Shown here: positions 8,332 through 17,719 of the stretch, piece after piece
Numbering within the stretch: position 1 is the first letter of the stretch
Layout: every line of letters begins with the position of its first letter
NCBI RefSeq assembly: GCF_028201475.1
Contig: NZ_CP116384.1
Coordinates: forward strand, 992,001 to 1,056,000
DNA from: Vibrio sp. SCSIO 43137
Lineage (GTDB): Bacteria; Pseudomonadota; Gammaproteobacteria; Enterobacterales; Vibrionaceae
Direction: 5' to 3'
DNA length: 64,000 bases
The notes under the pieces: model-generated
Seen by the model: the letters and a program-made list of their open reading frames with translations, nothing else
What the model was told of the DNA's origin: nothing
Database searches by the model: none
Translations under genes and position numbers: made by a program

Positions 8332-9636
8332 CTATGCTGCATGAATTTTATCGGCCGAAGCTGAATCTGGCAGCTTATGCATTGCCTGATCCAGTTCGTT
8401 AAGAATAGTGGTTACAGAACTATTTTTATCCGGGACAGAACTATAGGATGCCAGATTAACCTGAATATCCTGCTCTAGCGCGGCAATCTGTTTTGACGGG
8501 TTGCGCTTATTTACGCTTTTATTTATCCGCTCAATGAGGGTTTCAGCACTTTCCTGACCAGAGTTTGTCAGTATCAGTACAAACTCCTCACCGGAAAAGC
8601 GATATACCCTATCTTCAGATCTCAACATAGATGTCTCAAGTATTCTGGCAACCTGAACAATCACTTGCTCCGCAATCTTAGTACCGTATTGTTCGATAAT
8701 GCCGGCAAAATCTTCAATATCACACTTAACTACCGTGAGTGGCATCTGTGTCTTAACATGATTCTGCCACTCTGCAAGTAGAGTCTCATCAAAATAGCGG
8801 CGATTAGCCAACTCTGTTAAGCCATCCAGATAACTTAACCTTTTCAGAGTACTATTTGCGAAAGTAAGTTTCTCTTTTGTTGACTCTTTTTCACTGATAT
8901 CACGGGCAAAAATAAATATGCCTCTACGGTTAGTGACAGGATCTGTATAGGCTGTCTTTCTTGCCTCCAGCCACTGCTTATTACCACTCTCATCAACCAC
9001 TTCGTCAATAATATGAAACGACTCACCAGTAGCCAGAACCTTCTTATCAGAGTAATAAAACTTTTCCGTTACTTCTTTACTGGCAACCTCTTCAAGTGTA
9101 TGTCCGACCAAATCGTCAGGGTTATCAATACCAAGCGCCAGAGTAAAAGCTTTGTTGCATGCCTGATAACGGTAATCTTCATCCATCATACCAATGGCAT
9201 CAGGCAGTGACTGAATCACATTATGAATCAGAACCCGGCTATGACGGGAAATCTCTTCAGCTGAAGCGCGATCGACCTGCCGCCTTACTGAAACCAGCCA
9301 TTGAAACTGTCCCCTATACCAGACCTTTCTCCCTTCGAACTTAAACTCTTTTCCGCTCGCTTCATCGGTAAACTCATACATAAACTCAGACTGCTCACTA
9401 ACGGATTTAAGATAAATCGCTAAATCAGTACATACATAGTGAACGCCGCCAAGAAAAAGAGTGGGAAACTTAAGAGACTGCGTTGCAGAATTGCGAAGCA
9501 CCACCCCTCCCTGCTTATTAAGCATAAACAGTGGGATAGTGGTACTTTCTATCGATTTTTTAACACCTGTCTGATATGCGAGGCAACCCAGGAAAACCAT
9601 CAGGATCACTCCGCCTAAAATAAAAGCACTTAGCAT
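8332..9636 (-). CDS. Membrane-anchored PAS-GGDEF protein with degenerate active site
   Basis: 434 residues: an N-terminal transmembrane helix (about 3-22), a first PAS-like region, a PAS domain near 138-255 (SLPDAIGMMDEDYRYQACNK, then a PAC motif), and a GGDEF domain from about 262. The signature is SGEEF (348-352) instead of GGDEF/GGEEF. The usual DxDxFKxxND segment reads DIEDFAGIIEQY, losing the FK and ND residues. The RxxD inhibitory motif (RSED, 339-342) is intact. It may be a weak cyclase or, more likely, a c-di-GMP-binding receptor. It belongs with the upstream cyclase as part of a local c-di-GMP signalling group. Confidence 0.85.
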   Translation of the reverse strand: MLSAFILGGVILMVFLGCLAYQTGVKKSIESTTIPLFMLNKQGGVVLRNSATQSLKFPTLFLGGVHYVCTDLAIYLKSVSEQSEFMYEFTDEASGKEFKFEGRKVWYRGQFQWLVSVRRQVDRASAEEISRHSRVLIHNVIQSLPDAIGMMDEDYRYQACNKAFTLALGIDNPDDLVGHTLEEVASKEVTEKFYYSDKKVLATGESFHIIDEVVDESGNKQWLEARKTAYTDPVTNRRGIFIFARDISEKESTKEKLTFANSTLKRLSYLDGLTELANRRYFDETLLAEWQNHVKTQMPLTVVKCDIEDFAGIIEQYGTKIAEQVIVQVARILETSMLRSEDRVYRFSGEEFVLILTNSGQESAETLIERINKSVNKRNPSKQIAALEQDIQVNLASYSSVPDKNSSVTTILNELDQAMHKLPDSASADKIHAA

Positions 9637-9898
9637 GATTATTTACTTACTAGCCATTAGACGTTTGTCTATTTTTATTTATATTGATCAAGTTTAGCAG
9701 AGCCCTATTTCATAACTGAAACATAGCGGTAAGCAGGCTGTCAATTTGTGAGCAAAAGCAAATAACCTTATATAGATAGCCGGCCTTATTACACTCCATG
9801 GTTACAAAATCATCTACAAGAACATCGAACAAGCAAATATTTGATGTACTACTGCTATTTATTTACACCGCTAGCCTATCATTAGAGGTATCTGAATA

Positions 9899-10696
9899 GT
9901 GTTATTCTGCAACAGGTTATCTGTGAACGTTAGACTAAGAAAACTGATTCTATTTGCGTTATTAATTGGTTATTCCGCTACGGGCTTTGCTTTGGGTAGC
10001 CTTACCTACTTTACTGAAGAGTACCCGCCCTATAAATTTACTGAAAACGGCAAAATCACTGGCATTGCTGTCGATCTGCTGCGCAAAGCCAGTAAAGAAG
10101 TCGATGCAGAAGTCAGTATGAAGGCGATAAAGCTCTACCCCTGGGCCCGCGACTACCGCATTGTTCTCAATACTCCGGATACCGTCCTTTTTTCTACCGG
10201 AAGAACCCGGCAAAGAGAGAAGTTGTTCAAATGGGCGGGGCCTATAGGCGACACCCGGATTGTTGTATTGGCTAAGAAGTCCAACAATATTGTTATTAAT
10301 ACCCCTGAAGATCTTGCTGAGTATTCTATCGGGGTTGTACTCGACGATATTGGCGAACAGCTTGTGCTTGAAGCCGGCGCCTCGCAAAACAGGATAGAAT
10401 ACGCCAACACAGCAGTCCCCCTTGCCAGAATGCTTTTTCATGACCGCATTCAACTCTGGTCCTACGAAGAAAAAGTCGCCCTTTGGTCAACAGAAAAAGC
10501 CGGTATAGACCCTAACGCTTTTGAAGTGGTTTATGTGTTACAGACCGTCAGCCTCTACTACGCCTTTAACCATGATATAGATGACAGCCTTGTACAGCGG
10601 TTACAAAAAGGCATCGACCTGCTTAAGATTAAAAAAGAGGGCGAGACAAGCTCTGAGTATGACAAAATCGTATCCCGTTATATCCACTGGCAATAA
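9899..10696 (+). CDS. Periplasmic solute-binding protein, SBP_bac_3 family
   Basis: 265 residues, GTG start with AGAGG about ten bases upstream. A signal peptide (about 1-32, LILFALLIGYSATGFA) is followed by SLTYFTEEYPPYKFTENGK, the usual opening of polar amino-acid or sensor-type binding proteins, and a GIAVDLL motif. No permease or ATPase is linked to it directly; the full ABC operon starts 435 bp downstream with its own binding protein. Such orphan members often feed signalling proteins or are simply spare receptors. The ligand is unknown. Confidence 0.75.
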   Translation: MLFCNRLSVNVRLRKLILFALLIGYSATGFALGSLTYFTEEYPPYKFTENGKITGIAVDLLRKASKEVDAEVSMKAIKLYPWARDYRIVLNTPDTVLFSTGRTRQREKLFKWAGPIGDTRIVVLAKKSNNIVINTPEDLAEYSIGVVLDDIGEQLVLEAGASQNRIEYANTAVPLARMLFHDRIQLWSYEEKVALWSTEKAGIDPNAFEVVYVLQTVSLYYAFNHDIDDSLVQRLQKGIDLLKIKKEGETSSEYDKIVSRYIHWQ

Positions 10697-11130
10697 TTCA
10701 CTGGTAGACCTTACCGGCCGTTTATCAATCGACTATCTATCATCAACTATTTAGCTTCAAAGAAAGGCTCCGCTTTCCGGCAAACAGACTCTCACTAAAA
10801 AGAGACGAACAGCAGCATGTTCTACACTTTGCTGTGCAGCCACGTATCCGCCAGTTTCACGCCTTACACAATTTTTCAGTGATGAGACAGTGATAATCCA
10901 TAGCTAATAGTAATTTTTTATAATCAAAATAACTTATTAGTAAATTGTTTTATATAACTACTCAATATAAGATGTAGCAATATAACCAACAAACATGTGA
11001 ATACTTAAGCATAACAAAGCAATATATTTGGCATATATCAGGGTTATTTTGCCTAAATTATGAATATTTTGTGGTTTTTTGTTTTCTGTTAATGTATAAA
11101 AAATTTTTAACAAATGATAAAGGAATATCT
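10697..11130. other. AT-rich intergenic region upstream of the amino-acid ABC operon
   Basis: 434 bp with no supportable ORF. The right half (10905-11100) is very AT-rich and probably carries the promoter of the ABC transporter operon. No convincing terminator, sRNA or repressor palindrome was seen. Confidence 0.4.
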
Positions 11131-11919
11131 ATGAAAAAGCTGTTTTCTGCTGCTGCGCTGTTAGTAGCCGCTTCTACGCCCGCTCTTGCTGATCCAATTC
11201 TTGACGATATTAAAAGCAGCGGTGAACTAAAAGTCTGTTTTGATTCAGGTTATATGCCATTTGAAATGACTGCCAAAAGCGGTCAGTACATTGGCTTTGA
11301 TGTTGATTTAGGTAAACAGATGGCTCGCGCAATCGGCGTGAAATATGTACCGGTAAATACTGCATGGGACGGCATTATTCCGACCCTGCTGACTGGTAAG
11401 TGTCACATGATTATGGGCGGTATGACGATTACCCCTATGCGTAACATTCAGGTGAACTTTGCTGACCCGTACGTCATTATCGGTCAGTCTATTCTTGTTA
11501 ACCCTAAGCATGAAGGCAAAGTAGCCAACTATCGTGACCTGAACAGCCTTGACTTTGTTGTGGCAACTAAGCTGGGTACTACCGGCGAACAAGCGGTTAA
11601 ACGTTACCTGCCAAAAGCTAAAGTTAACCTTTACGAAACTCAGTCAGAAGCTGTTCTTGAAGTTGCAAACGGCAAAGTTGATGCGTTTGTGTACGACTTA
11701 CCGTACAACTCAATCTACAACGCAGAGAACAAAGGTCAACTGGTTCACCTGTCTGAACCATTCACCTATGAACCTCTGGGCTGGGCAGTCCCTCAGGGTA
11801 ACCCGGACACCATTAACTTCCTGAATGGCTATCTTCGTCAAATCAAAGGTGACGGTACCTACGATCGTATCTACAACAAATGGTTTAACGACGACAAGTG
11901 GCTGAAGCAGGTTAAATAA
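11131..11919 (+). CDS. Polar amino-acid ABC transporter, periplasmic binding protein
   Basis: 262 residues. ATG 11131 follows AAAGGA, so the longer open frame back to 11071 is not used. A clear signal peptide ends at PALA/D (residue 20). The mature protein starts with the family signature GELKVCFDSGYMPFEM and has YIGFDVDLGKQMA and MGGMTITPMRN, all hallmarks of SBP_bac_3 proteins for polar amino acids. It is first in an operon with the permease and ATPase that follow. Which amino acid is bound cannot be told from sequence; the PMR residues suggest contact with an alpha-carboxylate. Confidence 0.9.
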   Translation: MKKLFSAAALLVAASTPALADPILDDIKSSGELKVCFDSGYMPFEMTAKSGQYIGFDVDLGKQMARAIGVKYVPVNTAWDGIIPTLLTGKCHMIMGGMTITPMRNIQVNFADPYVIIGQSILVNPKHEGKVANYRDLNSLDFVVATKLGTTGEQAVKRYLPKAKVNLYETQSEAVLEVANGKVDAFVYDLPYNSIYNAENKGQLVHLSEPFTYEPLGWAVPQGNPDTINFLNGYLRQIKGDGTYDRIYNKWFNDDKWLKQVK

Positions 11920-12021
11920 CCCGCCAGTTCAATAGGTCATCGCATCAAGTTCCAGCAGTAGCTTGGTAAAGTTACTCGCTGGAACTATTCGCATTTAAAC
12001 GAAATCAATTCTCGGAATCAT

Positions 12022-12969
12022 ATGCAAACGAATATTAAATCCCTGATTTGGAATGCTGTTTTTGTTCTTGTTTTGCTCTCAATTTGCGGACTGATTTACC
12101 TGTCTGGCAAGCGAATTGACTATAACTGGAATTGGGAACGTGTCGTACCATATATAGCCACAAATGCAGCATCTTCCATTACTGCACCGGAAGATGGCAA
12201 CATTGTTTTGACTGCAAACAACCAGCTGGCTTTAGAAAACCTAAGTGGTGACATTGTCGTCGACCTGAGCAAGTACGACTCTGTAGATGTTTATGAAGGC
12301 GACCTTATCTTTGAAGGCGACACCCTTGCAACAATTGAAGAGTGGCGTATCGGGCCAATTCTTGAAGGGGTGATTGTCACCATCAAGATTTCTCTCTGGT
12401 CACTAGCTATCGCACTGGCGTTAGGCCTTATTATCGGCTTAATGCGGATTTCAAGTAATCCGGCATTAAAGAAACTCTCAGTAGTTTATATCGAGATCAT
12501 TCGCGGTACCCCACTTCTTGTACAGATCTTTATTGTCTATTTCTTTATCGGCACCGTATTAGATTTAGAGCGTTTTACCGCTGGTGTTATCGCCCTTTCT
12601 GTCTTCACTGCTGCCTATGTTGCAGAGATTGTCCGCTCCGGTATTCAGTCCATTCCGAAAGGACAGATGGAAGCCGCCCGCTCACTGGGTATGAACTACC
12701 CTAAAGCGATGATTTACGTCATTTTACCTCAGGCATTTAAGCAGACATTGCCTCCACTTGCCGGACAGTTTATTAACCTGATTAAAGACTCCTCTCTGGT
12801 TTCGGTTATTTCCATTACCGATCTGACTAAGGCCGGTCGTGAAGTGGTCAGCGGTAGCTTTGCTCCATTTGAAGTGTGGTTCACGGTTGCAGCACTTTAC
12901 CTGATCCTGACCAGTAGCCTGTCATGGGCAATTCAGGCACTTGAAAAGAAACTTGCGGCAAGCGATTAA
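12022..12969 (+). CDS. Polar amino-acid ABC transporter permease with periplasmic insert
   Basis: 315 residues, inner membrane. Residues about 115-310 are a standard HisM/GlnP permease, with ILEGVIVTIKISLWSLAIAL at its start and the coupling EAA loop EAARSLGMNYPKAMIYVILP. Unlike the usual 220-250-residue proteins, it has an N-terminal transmembrane helix (8-29) and then about 75 extra residues, probably periplasmic. These are rich in beta-strand patterns with Gly turns (APEDGNIVLTAN, VYEGDLIFEGDTLATI) that resemble a barrel-sandwich (lipoyl/biotinyl-like) fold. The insert may help dock the binding protein. It sits between the binding-protein and ATPase genes. Confidence 0.88.
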   Translation: MQTNIKSLIWNAVFVLVLLSICGLIYLSGKRIDYNWNWERVVPYIATNAASSITAPEDGNIVLTANNQLALENLSGDIVVDLSKYDSVDVYEGDLIFEGDTLATIEEWRIGPILEGVIVTIKISLWSLAIALALGLIIGLMRISSNPALKKLSVVYIEIIRGTPLLVQIFIVYFFIGTVLDLERFTAGVIALSVFTAAYVAEIVRSGIQSIPKGQMEAARSLGMNYPKAMIYVILPQAFKQTLPPLAGQFINLIKDSSLVSVISITDLTKAGREVVSGSFAPFEVWFTVAALYLILTSSLSWAIQALEKKLAASD

Positions 12970-12981
12970 TTGGAGAAAAAA

Positions 12982-13716
12982 ATGGAACATATCATTTCTG
13001 CAATCAAGGTAAATAAAATCTATCCGAACGGCTGCCATGCACTTAAAGATGTATCTGTACAGGTGGATAAGGGAGAGGTTATCGTTATTGTCGGTCCGTC
13101 AGGCTCTGGTAAGTCAACTTTCCTGCGCACCATTAACCAACTGGAGACCATTAACAGCGGCTCAATCACCGTTGACGGCATCGATATGTATGCCAAATCA
13201 ACGGATATCAACAAGCTACGTGAAGATGTAGGTATGGTTTTTCAGGGATTCAACCTTTTCCCGCATAAGACCGCCCTTGGCAACGTTATGCTGGCACCGT
13301 TAAAAGTATCCAACCGCGACGCGGCTGAAATAGAGCTGGAAGCGAAGGATTTACTGTACAAAGTGGGTCTGGCTGACAGAATGGGCAACTACCCTAACCA
13401 CCTGTCCGGTGGCCAGCAACAGCGTGTTGCCATTGCCCGGGCACTGGCAATGAAACCCAACATCATGTTATTTGATGAACCAACTTCCGCTCTGGATCCG
13501 GAAATGGTCGGTGAAGTGCTGGATGTAATGAAAGATCTCGCCAAAGAAGGTATGACTATGGTGGTGGTGACCCATGAAATGGGCTTTGCCCGCGAAGTAG
13601 CCGACCGGGTACTGTTTATGGAAGATGGTGAACTGCTGGTTTCAGATACACCGGATCGTTTCTTCGATAACCCGGCCAACCCGAGGCTGAAAAAGTTTTT
13701 ATCTAAGGTTTTATAG
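12982..13716 (+). CDS. Polar amino-acid ABC transporter ATP-binding protein
   Basis: 244 residues from ATG 12982, with GGAG seven bases upstream; a TTG four codons earlier is not needed. Walker A is [10 protein letters not shown] (37-46), followed by a Q-loop in VFQGFNLF, the ABC signature LSGGQQQR, Walker [15 protein letters not shown] and the switch His in VVVTHEMG. It is the GlnQ/HisP/ArtP subfamily that energises polar amino-acid uptake. It is the last gene of the three-gene operon, 12 bp behind the permease, and is followed by a strong terminator shared with ackA. Confidence 0.92.
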   Translation: MEHIISAIKVNKIYPNGCHALKDVSVQVDKGEVIVIVGPSGSGKSTFLRTINQLETINSGSITVDGIDMYAKSTDINKLREDVGMVFQGFNLFPHKTALGNVMLAPLKVSNRDAAEIELEAKDLLYKVGLADRMGNYPNHLSGGQQQRVAIARALAMKPNIMLFDEPTSALDPEMVGEVLDVMKDLAKEGMTMVVVTHEMGFAREVADRVLFMEDGELLVSDTPDRFFDNPANPRLKKFLSKVL

Positions 13717-13749
13717 TCTTTGAAATACACTTTTAATCAGAAAAATAGC

Positions 13750-13775
13750 AAAACGCCAGCGAACGCTGGCGTTTT
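13750..13775. terminator. Bidirectional terminator between ABC operon and ackA
   Basis: Perfect 12-base inverted repeat AAAACGCCAGCG / CGCTGGCGTTTT with a two-base centre (effectively an 11-bp stem with a GAAC loop). It is flanked by A- and T-runs and works for both convergent transcripts. Confidence 0.9.
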
Positions 13776-13797
13776 AGTCTCTGTCAGACTGTATAGA

Positions 13798-14985
13798 TTA
13801 AATCAGCGCAACAGCATCCTGTGCGATAACCAGCTCTTCATTGGTCGGGATAACCATAGCAATAGGGCTGTTCTCTTCTGTGATAATGCCACTGTTACCA
13901 AATCGTGCCGCTTCGTTTGCTGCGCAGTCTTCTTTGTAGCCGAACAGGTTCAGGTAGCTCAGAATTTCGCGGCGAATCGGTAGCGAGTTTTCACCAATGC
14001 CACCGGTAAAGATGATACCGTCAAGGCTATCCAGCGGGATCATGTAAGAGCCGATATATTTAGCTACACGGTAGGTAAATACCTCAAACGCCAGCTTGGC
14101 ACCCTGATGGCCCTCTTCCATTGCTTCAAGAATACCGCGTGCATCGCTGGTTAAACCGGACACACCCAGGAAGCCTGAGTTCTTGTTCAGCTCGTCAAAA
14201 ATCTGCTCCTGCGTCCAGCCTTTCTTCATCAGGAACTCAATGATACCCGGGTCAAGGTCACCACAACGTGTGCCCATCATCAGACCAGCAAGTGGCGTAA
14301 AGCCCATAGACGTATCTACGCTCTTACCATTGCTGATGGCACAAACTGAAGCACCGTTACCTAAGTGAACAGAGATAAAACTTGACTGTTCAATCGGCTT
14401 GTCCAGCATCTTGGCAGCTTCGCGGCTTACATAGTAATGGCTGGTTCCGTGGAAACCGTAGCGACGGATAGCATACTCTTTGTAAAGCTTGTTAGAGATA
14501 GCACCGGTAAAGGCTTTCTCAGGCATGGTCTGATGGAATGCCGTATCAAATACAGCAACCTGTGGTAGAGAAGGAAATGCCTCCAGAGCGGCCTTAATAC
14601 CAAGAATATTAGCCGGGTTGTGGAGCGGTGCAAGATCCTGAACAGCCTCAATATCGGCAATAACCTTCTCATCAATAAGTACGGATTTAGTGAAAGTCTC
14701 TCCACCATGAACTACCCTGTGGCCGACAGCAACAATGCTCTCTGTCAGTCCCAGCTCGCTAACCAGATTAACCAGTTTGGCGATTGCTGCCTGATGGTGG
14801 CTCCCATCTTCTGTGATAGCAACTTCTGACTTTTCTCCTTGAAATTTCCAGCCCATACGTGCGTCTTCAAGGCCAAAACATTCACCTAACCCACTTAATA
14901 CTGCATCACCTGTTTGCACATCGATTACAGCGAACTTCAATGATGAACTTCCTGAGTTAATTACCAGCACGAAGTTGTTTGACAT
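13798..14985 (-). CDS. ackA: Acetate kinase
   Basis: 395 residues (start MSNNFVLVINSGSSS at 14985; an ATG three codons upstream at 14994 is closer to an AGGA and is the alternative). It interconverts acetate plus ATP and acetyl phosphate plus ADP. Family signatures are VINSGSSSLKFAV near the N-terminus, VGHRVVHGG, HLGNGAS, DTSMGFTPLAGLMMGTR and FTGGIGENS. The FGLEDAR N-terminal variation recalls the second Vibrio acetate kinase rather than the pta-linked copy. No pta is adjacent, which supports that reading. It converges on the ABC operon terminator. Confidence 0.93.
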   Translation of the reverse strand: MSNNFVLVINSGSSSLKFAVIDVQTGDAVLSGLGECFGLEDARMGWKFQGEKSEVAITEDGSHHQAAIAKLVNLVSELGLTESIVAVGHRVVHGGETFTKSVLIDEKVIADIEAVQDLAPLHNPANILGIKAALEAFPSLPQVAVFDTAFHQTMPEKAFTGAISNKLYKEYAIRRYGFHGTSHYYVSREAAKMLDKPIEQSSFISVHLGNGASVCAISNGKSVDTSMGFTPLAGLMMGTRCGDLDPGIIEFLMKKGWTQEQIFDELNKNSGFLGVSGLTSDARGILEAMEEGHQGAKLAFEVFTYRVAKYIGSYMIPLDSLDGIIFTGGIGENSLPIRREILSYLNLFGYKEDCAANEAARFGNSGIITEENSPIAMVIPTNEELVIAQDAVALI

Positions 14986-15407
14986 GAGAACCATTTCCTA
15001 TTCAGAGTAGTTTTTACGCTAATTGCGTTCCGATTGTTTATCCATTATTCAATATTTTTTGAATGTTTCAACTTTTATTGAGTTTATTTTACCATAGCAA
15101 TCGATTTTTATTGACCAATGTCAATTTTGAATTTATTTCGCTGCATGAATAAAATTTTTTATCTGAATTATGCGACATTTTCACATTCTGGTTGCATATG
15201 GGAAACAGATGCTTTTCGGTGCAAGAACCTCTTTTAAACAATTTTGCATCCTTGAAGATTCAAAATAAGCAGGCAAAGTGAATATGCAGCTAGTTACAAG
15301 GGATAAATATGAATCAGGCAAAATACTGACTAAGGGTTGAGTACGGCATGTCACTGAAAGAGAAGTTCATTACTGATGAGAAAAAACGGCTTTTCTTCAG
15401 GCGTAAA
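14986..15407. other. Intergenic region between ackA and deaD terminator
   Basis: About 420 bp upstream of ackA. The part at 15040-15200 is AT-rich and should hold the ackA promoter on the minus strand. No supportable ORF was found. Confidence 0.4.
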
Positions 15408-15432
15408 AAAGCCGGGTTAGTTACCCGGCTTT
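15408..15432 (-). terminator. Rho-independent terminator of deaD
   Basis: Stem AAAGCCGGGT / ACCCGGCTTT with a five-base loop. On the minus strand it is followed by a run of six T, 15 bases after the deaD stop codon. Confidence 0.9.
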
Positions 15433-15447
15433 CTTACAAATCAGATT

Positions 15448-17379
15448 TTACGCTTCCGCTCTGCTGCGGTTGCCGCGGTTTTCGCTACGGCCATGGCCAC
15501 GTTCGCCACGGTAATTACCACGATGGTCACCACCACGGTTTCTGTCGAAGCGACGCTCACCGTCACGGTTGCCACGATAACCACCACGATTTCCTTCGCG
15601 ATTACCATCACGGTTACCATCACGATTGCCACGGTAACCACCATCACGACGACCACCGTCACGTCTGCCACCTTCACGGCGACCACGAGACTCACGGAAA
15701 TCATCAAAGTCACATACTACTGCACCTACTTCTTTCTGACGGATACGTAGCTTACGCAGCTTACCTGCAGTATCAGAGTTCATCGCTTTTGGCAGCTGAA
15801 CAAAAGTGTGGCCTTGTGCCAGTTTAATAGCACCGATTGAACCTTTGGTCAGACCCAGTTCGTTTGCCAGTGCGCCAACGATATCTTTAACCTGAACACC
15901 CTGCTCACGGCCAACCTGAAGCTGATAAGTATCCCAATCCTGAGTTGAACCACCAAAGCTGCGACCTTCACCACGACGACCATCACGGCCATCACGACCT
16001 GATTCGCGACGCTCTTTACGACGTTGCTTATCACGCTCAATAGCAGCAATCATAGGATCAGGACCTTTGTAGAACAGAGGACGCTTACCTTGTGCTCGCT
16101 TAAGCAGCATTGCAGCAAGAGTTGTTGCATCAATTTCCAGAGTTTCCTGAAGCTTACCTACCAGCTCAGCAAAGTTCTCAAGAGAGGCGTTCTCTTTCTC
16201 ACCTTCCAGCTCAGCACCCAGTTTCTCAAGGCGGGCTTCTGCTACTTTGTCACGCAGAGGAAGCTGAATCTCTTCCATGCTTGAACGAGTAACACGCTCA
16301 ATGGTGCGCAGCATACGGATCTGGTTGGTACGAACCAACAGGATCGCTTTACCTTTACGACCGGCACGGCCAGTACGGCCAATACGGTGAATATAAGATT
16401 CAACGTCGAAAGGAATATCGTAGTTAAATACGTGTGTGATACGCGGCACATCAAGACCACGGGCAACAACATCCGTTGCAACCAGAATATCGATAACACC
16501 TTTTTTGATGTGATCAACAGTACGCTCACGAAGTGACTGAGGAATATCACCGTGAAGGGCAGCAACTTTAAAGCCACGGGCAGAAAGGTAATCTGCCAGA
16601 CGCTCAGTGTCCTGACGGGTACGTACGAATACAATTGAAGCATCTGTCTCTTCGGTTTCCAGCAGACGAGTCATTGCTTCGTCTTTTTCTACGCCTTTAA
16701 CTACCCAGAACTGCTGCTCTACTTTCTCTACTGTGTGATTACTACCGGCAACGTCAATACGCGCTGGATCACGCAGGAAGCGGTCAACAATCTTTTTAAG
16801 CATCGGAGGCATAGTTGCTGAGAACAGTACGCGTTGGGCAGACTCAGGAGCGTGCTCCATAATCGCAGTAACATCGTCCACAAAACCCATGTTCAGCATT
16901 TCATCGGCTTCATCCAGAACAAACGTATTTACTTCGTCCAGATGCAGGCGATCACGATTAATCAGGTCTTGCACACGACCCGGAGTACCAACAACAATGT
17001 GAGCACCAGATTTAAGGGCGCGCATTTGATCAACGATAGAAGCACCACCGTAGATCTCAAGAACCTTAAGACCTTTAACATTACGGCCAAGGTTTTTAAT
17101 TTCTGCAGCAACCTGAATCGCCAGCTCACGGGTCGGAGCCAGAACAATGGTCTGAGGCTTGTACTGCTTGATATCGATCTTGTTCAGAATCGGCAGAGAG
17201 AAGGCGGCAGTTTTACCTGTACCTGTTTGCGCTTTACCTAGTGCATCGCGACCTTCCAGAAGAAACGGAATAGAAGCAGACTGGATAGGAGTAGGAGACA
17301 CAAAGCCCATTTCATCAAGTGCAGACAATAGGGCGTCATTCAGCTCTAAGTCGCTGAATTTAATTTCGGAATCTTGCAT
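15448..17379 (-). CDS. deaD: DEAD-box ATP-dependent RNA helicase DeaD/CsdA
   Basis: 643 residues. It unwinds RNA duplexes and helps large-subunit ribosome assembly and mRNA decay in the cold. Helicase motifs in order are the Q motif (FVSPTPIQ), [32 protein letters not shown] and HRIGRTGR. A DbpA-like RNA-binding domain (about 485-560, GRSFGG then IGAIKLAQGHTFVQLP) is followed by a long Arg/Gly/Asp/Asn-rich tail (about 565-643) with repeated RDGGRR and GNRDG units. The tail gives the DNA a repetitive look at 15470-15690. A 340-nt gap precedes it, consistent with a long regulatory leader as in E. coli. Confidence 0.95.
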   Translation of the reverse strand: MQDSEIKFSDLELNDALLSALDEMGFVSPTPIQSASIPFLLEGRDALGKAQTGTGKTAAFSLPILNKIDIKQYKPQTIVLAPTRELAIQVAAEIKNLGRNVKGLKVLEIYGGASIVDQMRALKSGAHIVVGTPGRVQDLINRDRLHLDEVNTFVLDEADEMLNMGFVDDVTAIMEHAPESAQRVLFSATMPPMLKKIVDRFLRDPARIDVAGSNHTVEKVEQQFWVVKGVEKDEAMTRLLETEETDASIVFVRTRQDTERLADYLSARGFKVAALHGDIPQSLRERTVDHIKKGVIDILVATDVVARGLDVPRITHVFNYDIPFDVESYIHRIGRTGRAGRKGKAILLVRTNQIRMLRTIERVTRSSMEEIQLPLRDKVAEARLEKLGAELEGEKENASLENFAELVGKLQETLEIDATTLAAMLLKRAQGKRPLFYKGPDPMIAAIERDKQRRKERRESGRDGRDGRRGEGRSFGGSTQDWDTYQLQVGREQGVQVKDIVGALANELGLTKGSIGAIKLAQGHTFVQLPKAMNSDTAGKLRKLRIRQKEVGAVVCDFDDFRESRGRREGGRRDGGRRDGGYRGNRDGNRDGNREGNRGGYRGNRDGERRFDRNRGGDHRGNYRGERGHGRSENRGNRSRAEA

Positions 17380-17719
17380 TGGGATCCTAATATATCAATT
17401 TAAACATCGGTCCCATGTGCTCTTCCAATTTCAAATACCGTCTAGTATTGAATCCATTCAGGTGCAGAACTAGTATAAAAACGCAACAAGCCGTTAGGGA
17501 CATCTCTAAGGGGTCGGGATAATGCCCTAAAAACAGATAAAAAGCCAGAAAAAATTGAAATGCATCACACTTTTGTCTCGAAACTGGTTTTCTGCCCATT
17601 TAATCGACAAAAAACGGAGCTAACCCACAAAATTTATGCGTGCTTCTAACTGAGCTAAAAAGTACGAACAAAGGCTTGTATCAGGAGCTGGCCGCATTGC
17701 ACGGCCAACTTTTCACTCT
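17380..17719 (-). other. Long upstream leader/promoter region of deaD
   Basis: 340 bp without a supportable ORF between deaD and the next minus-strand gene. Cold-shock helicase genes usually have long structured 5' leaders, so much of this may be transcribed. A hairpin, TGGCCG / CGGCCA, near 17687-17705 lies just behind the upstream gene and may be its terminator, though a clear U-run is missing. Confidence 0.35.

Noticed and set aside
8166..8402. 78-codon plus-strand ORF with a hydrophobic start between two GGDEF genes
   Set aside because: Its last 70 bp overlap the 3' end of the PAS-GGDEF gene on the other strand, there is no ribosome site, and the first part is AT-rich intergenic DNA.
15470..15690. 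Repetitive DNA resembling a tandem-repeat or CRISPR-like array
   Set aside because: The repeats are codons for the Arg/Gly/Asp/Asn-rich tail of DeaD; they are short, imperfect and in frame.
15348..15827. His-rich 159-codon plus-strand ORF
   Set aside because: It is the reverse reading of the DeaD tail; the His and Gly content is a mirror of Arg/Gly codons.
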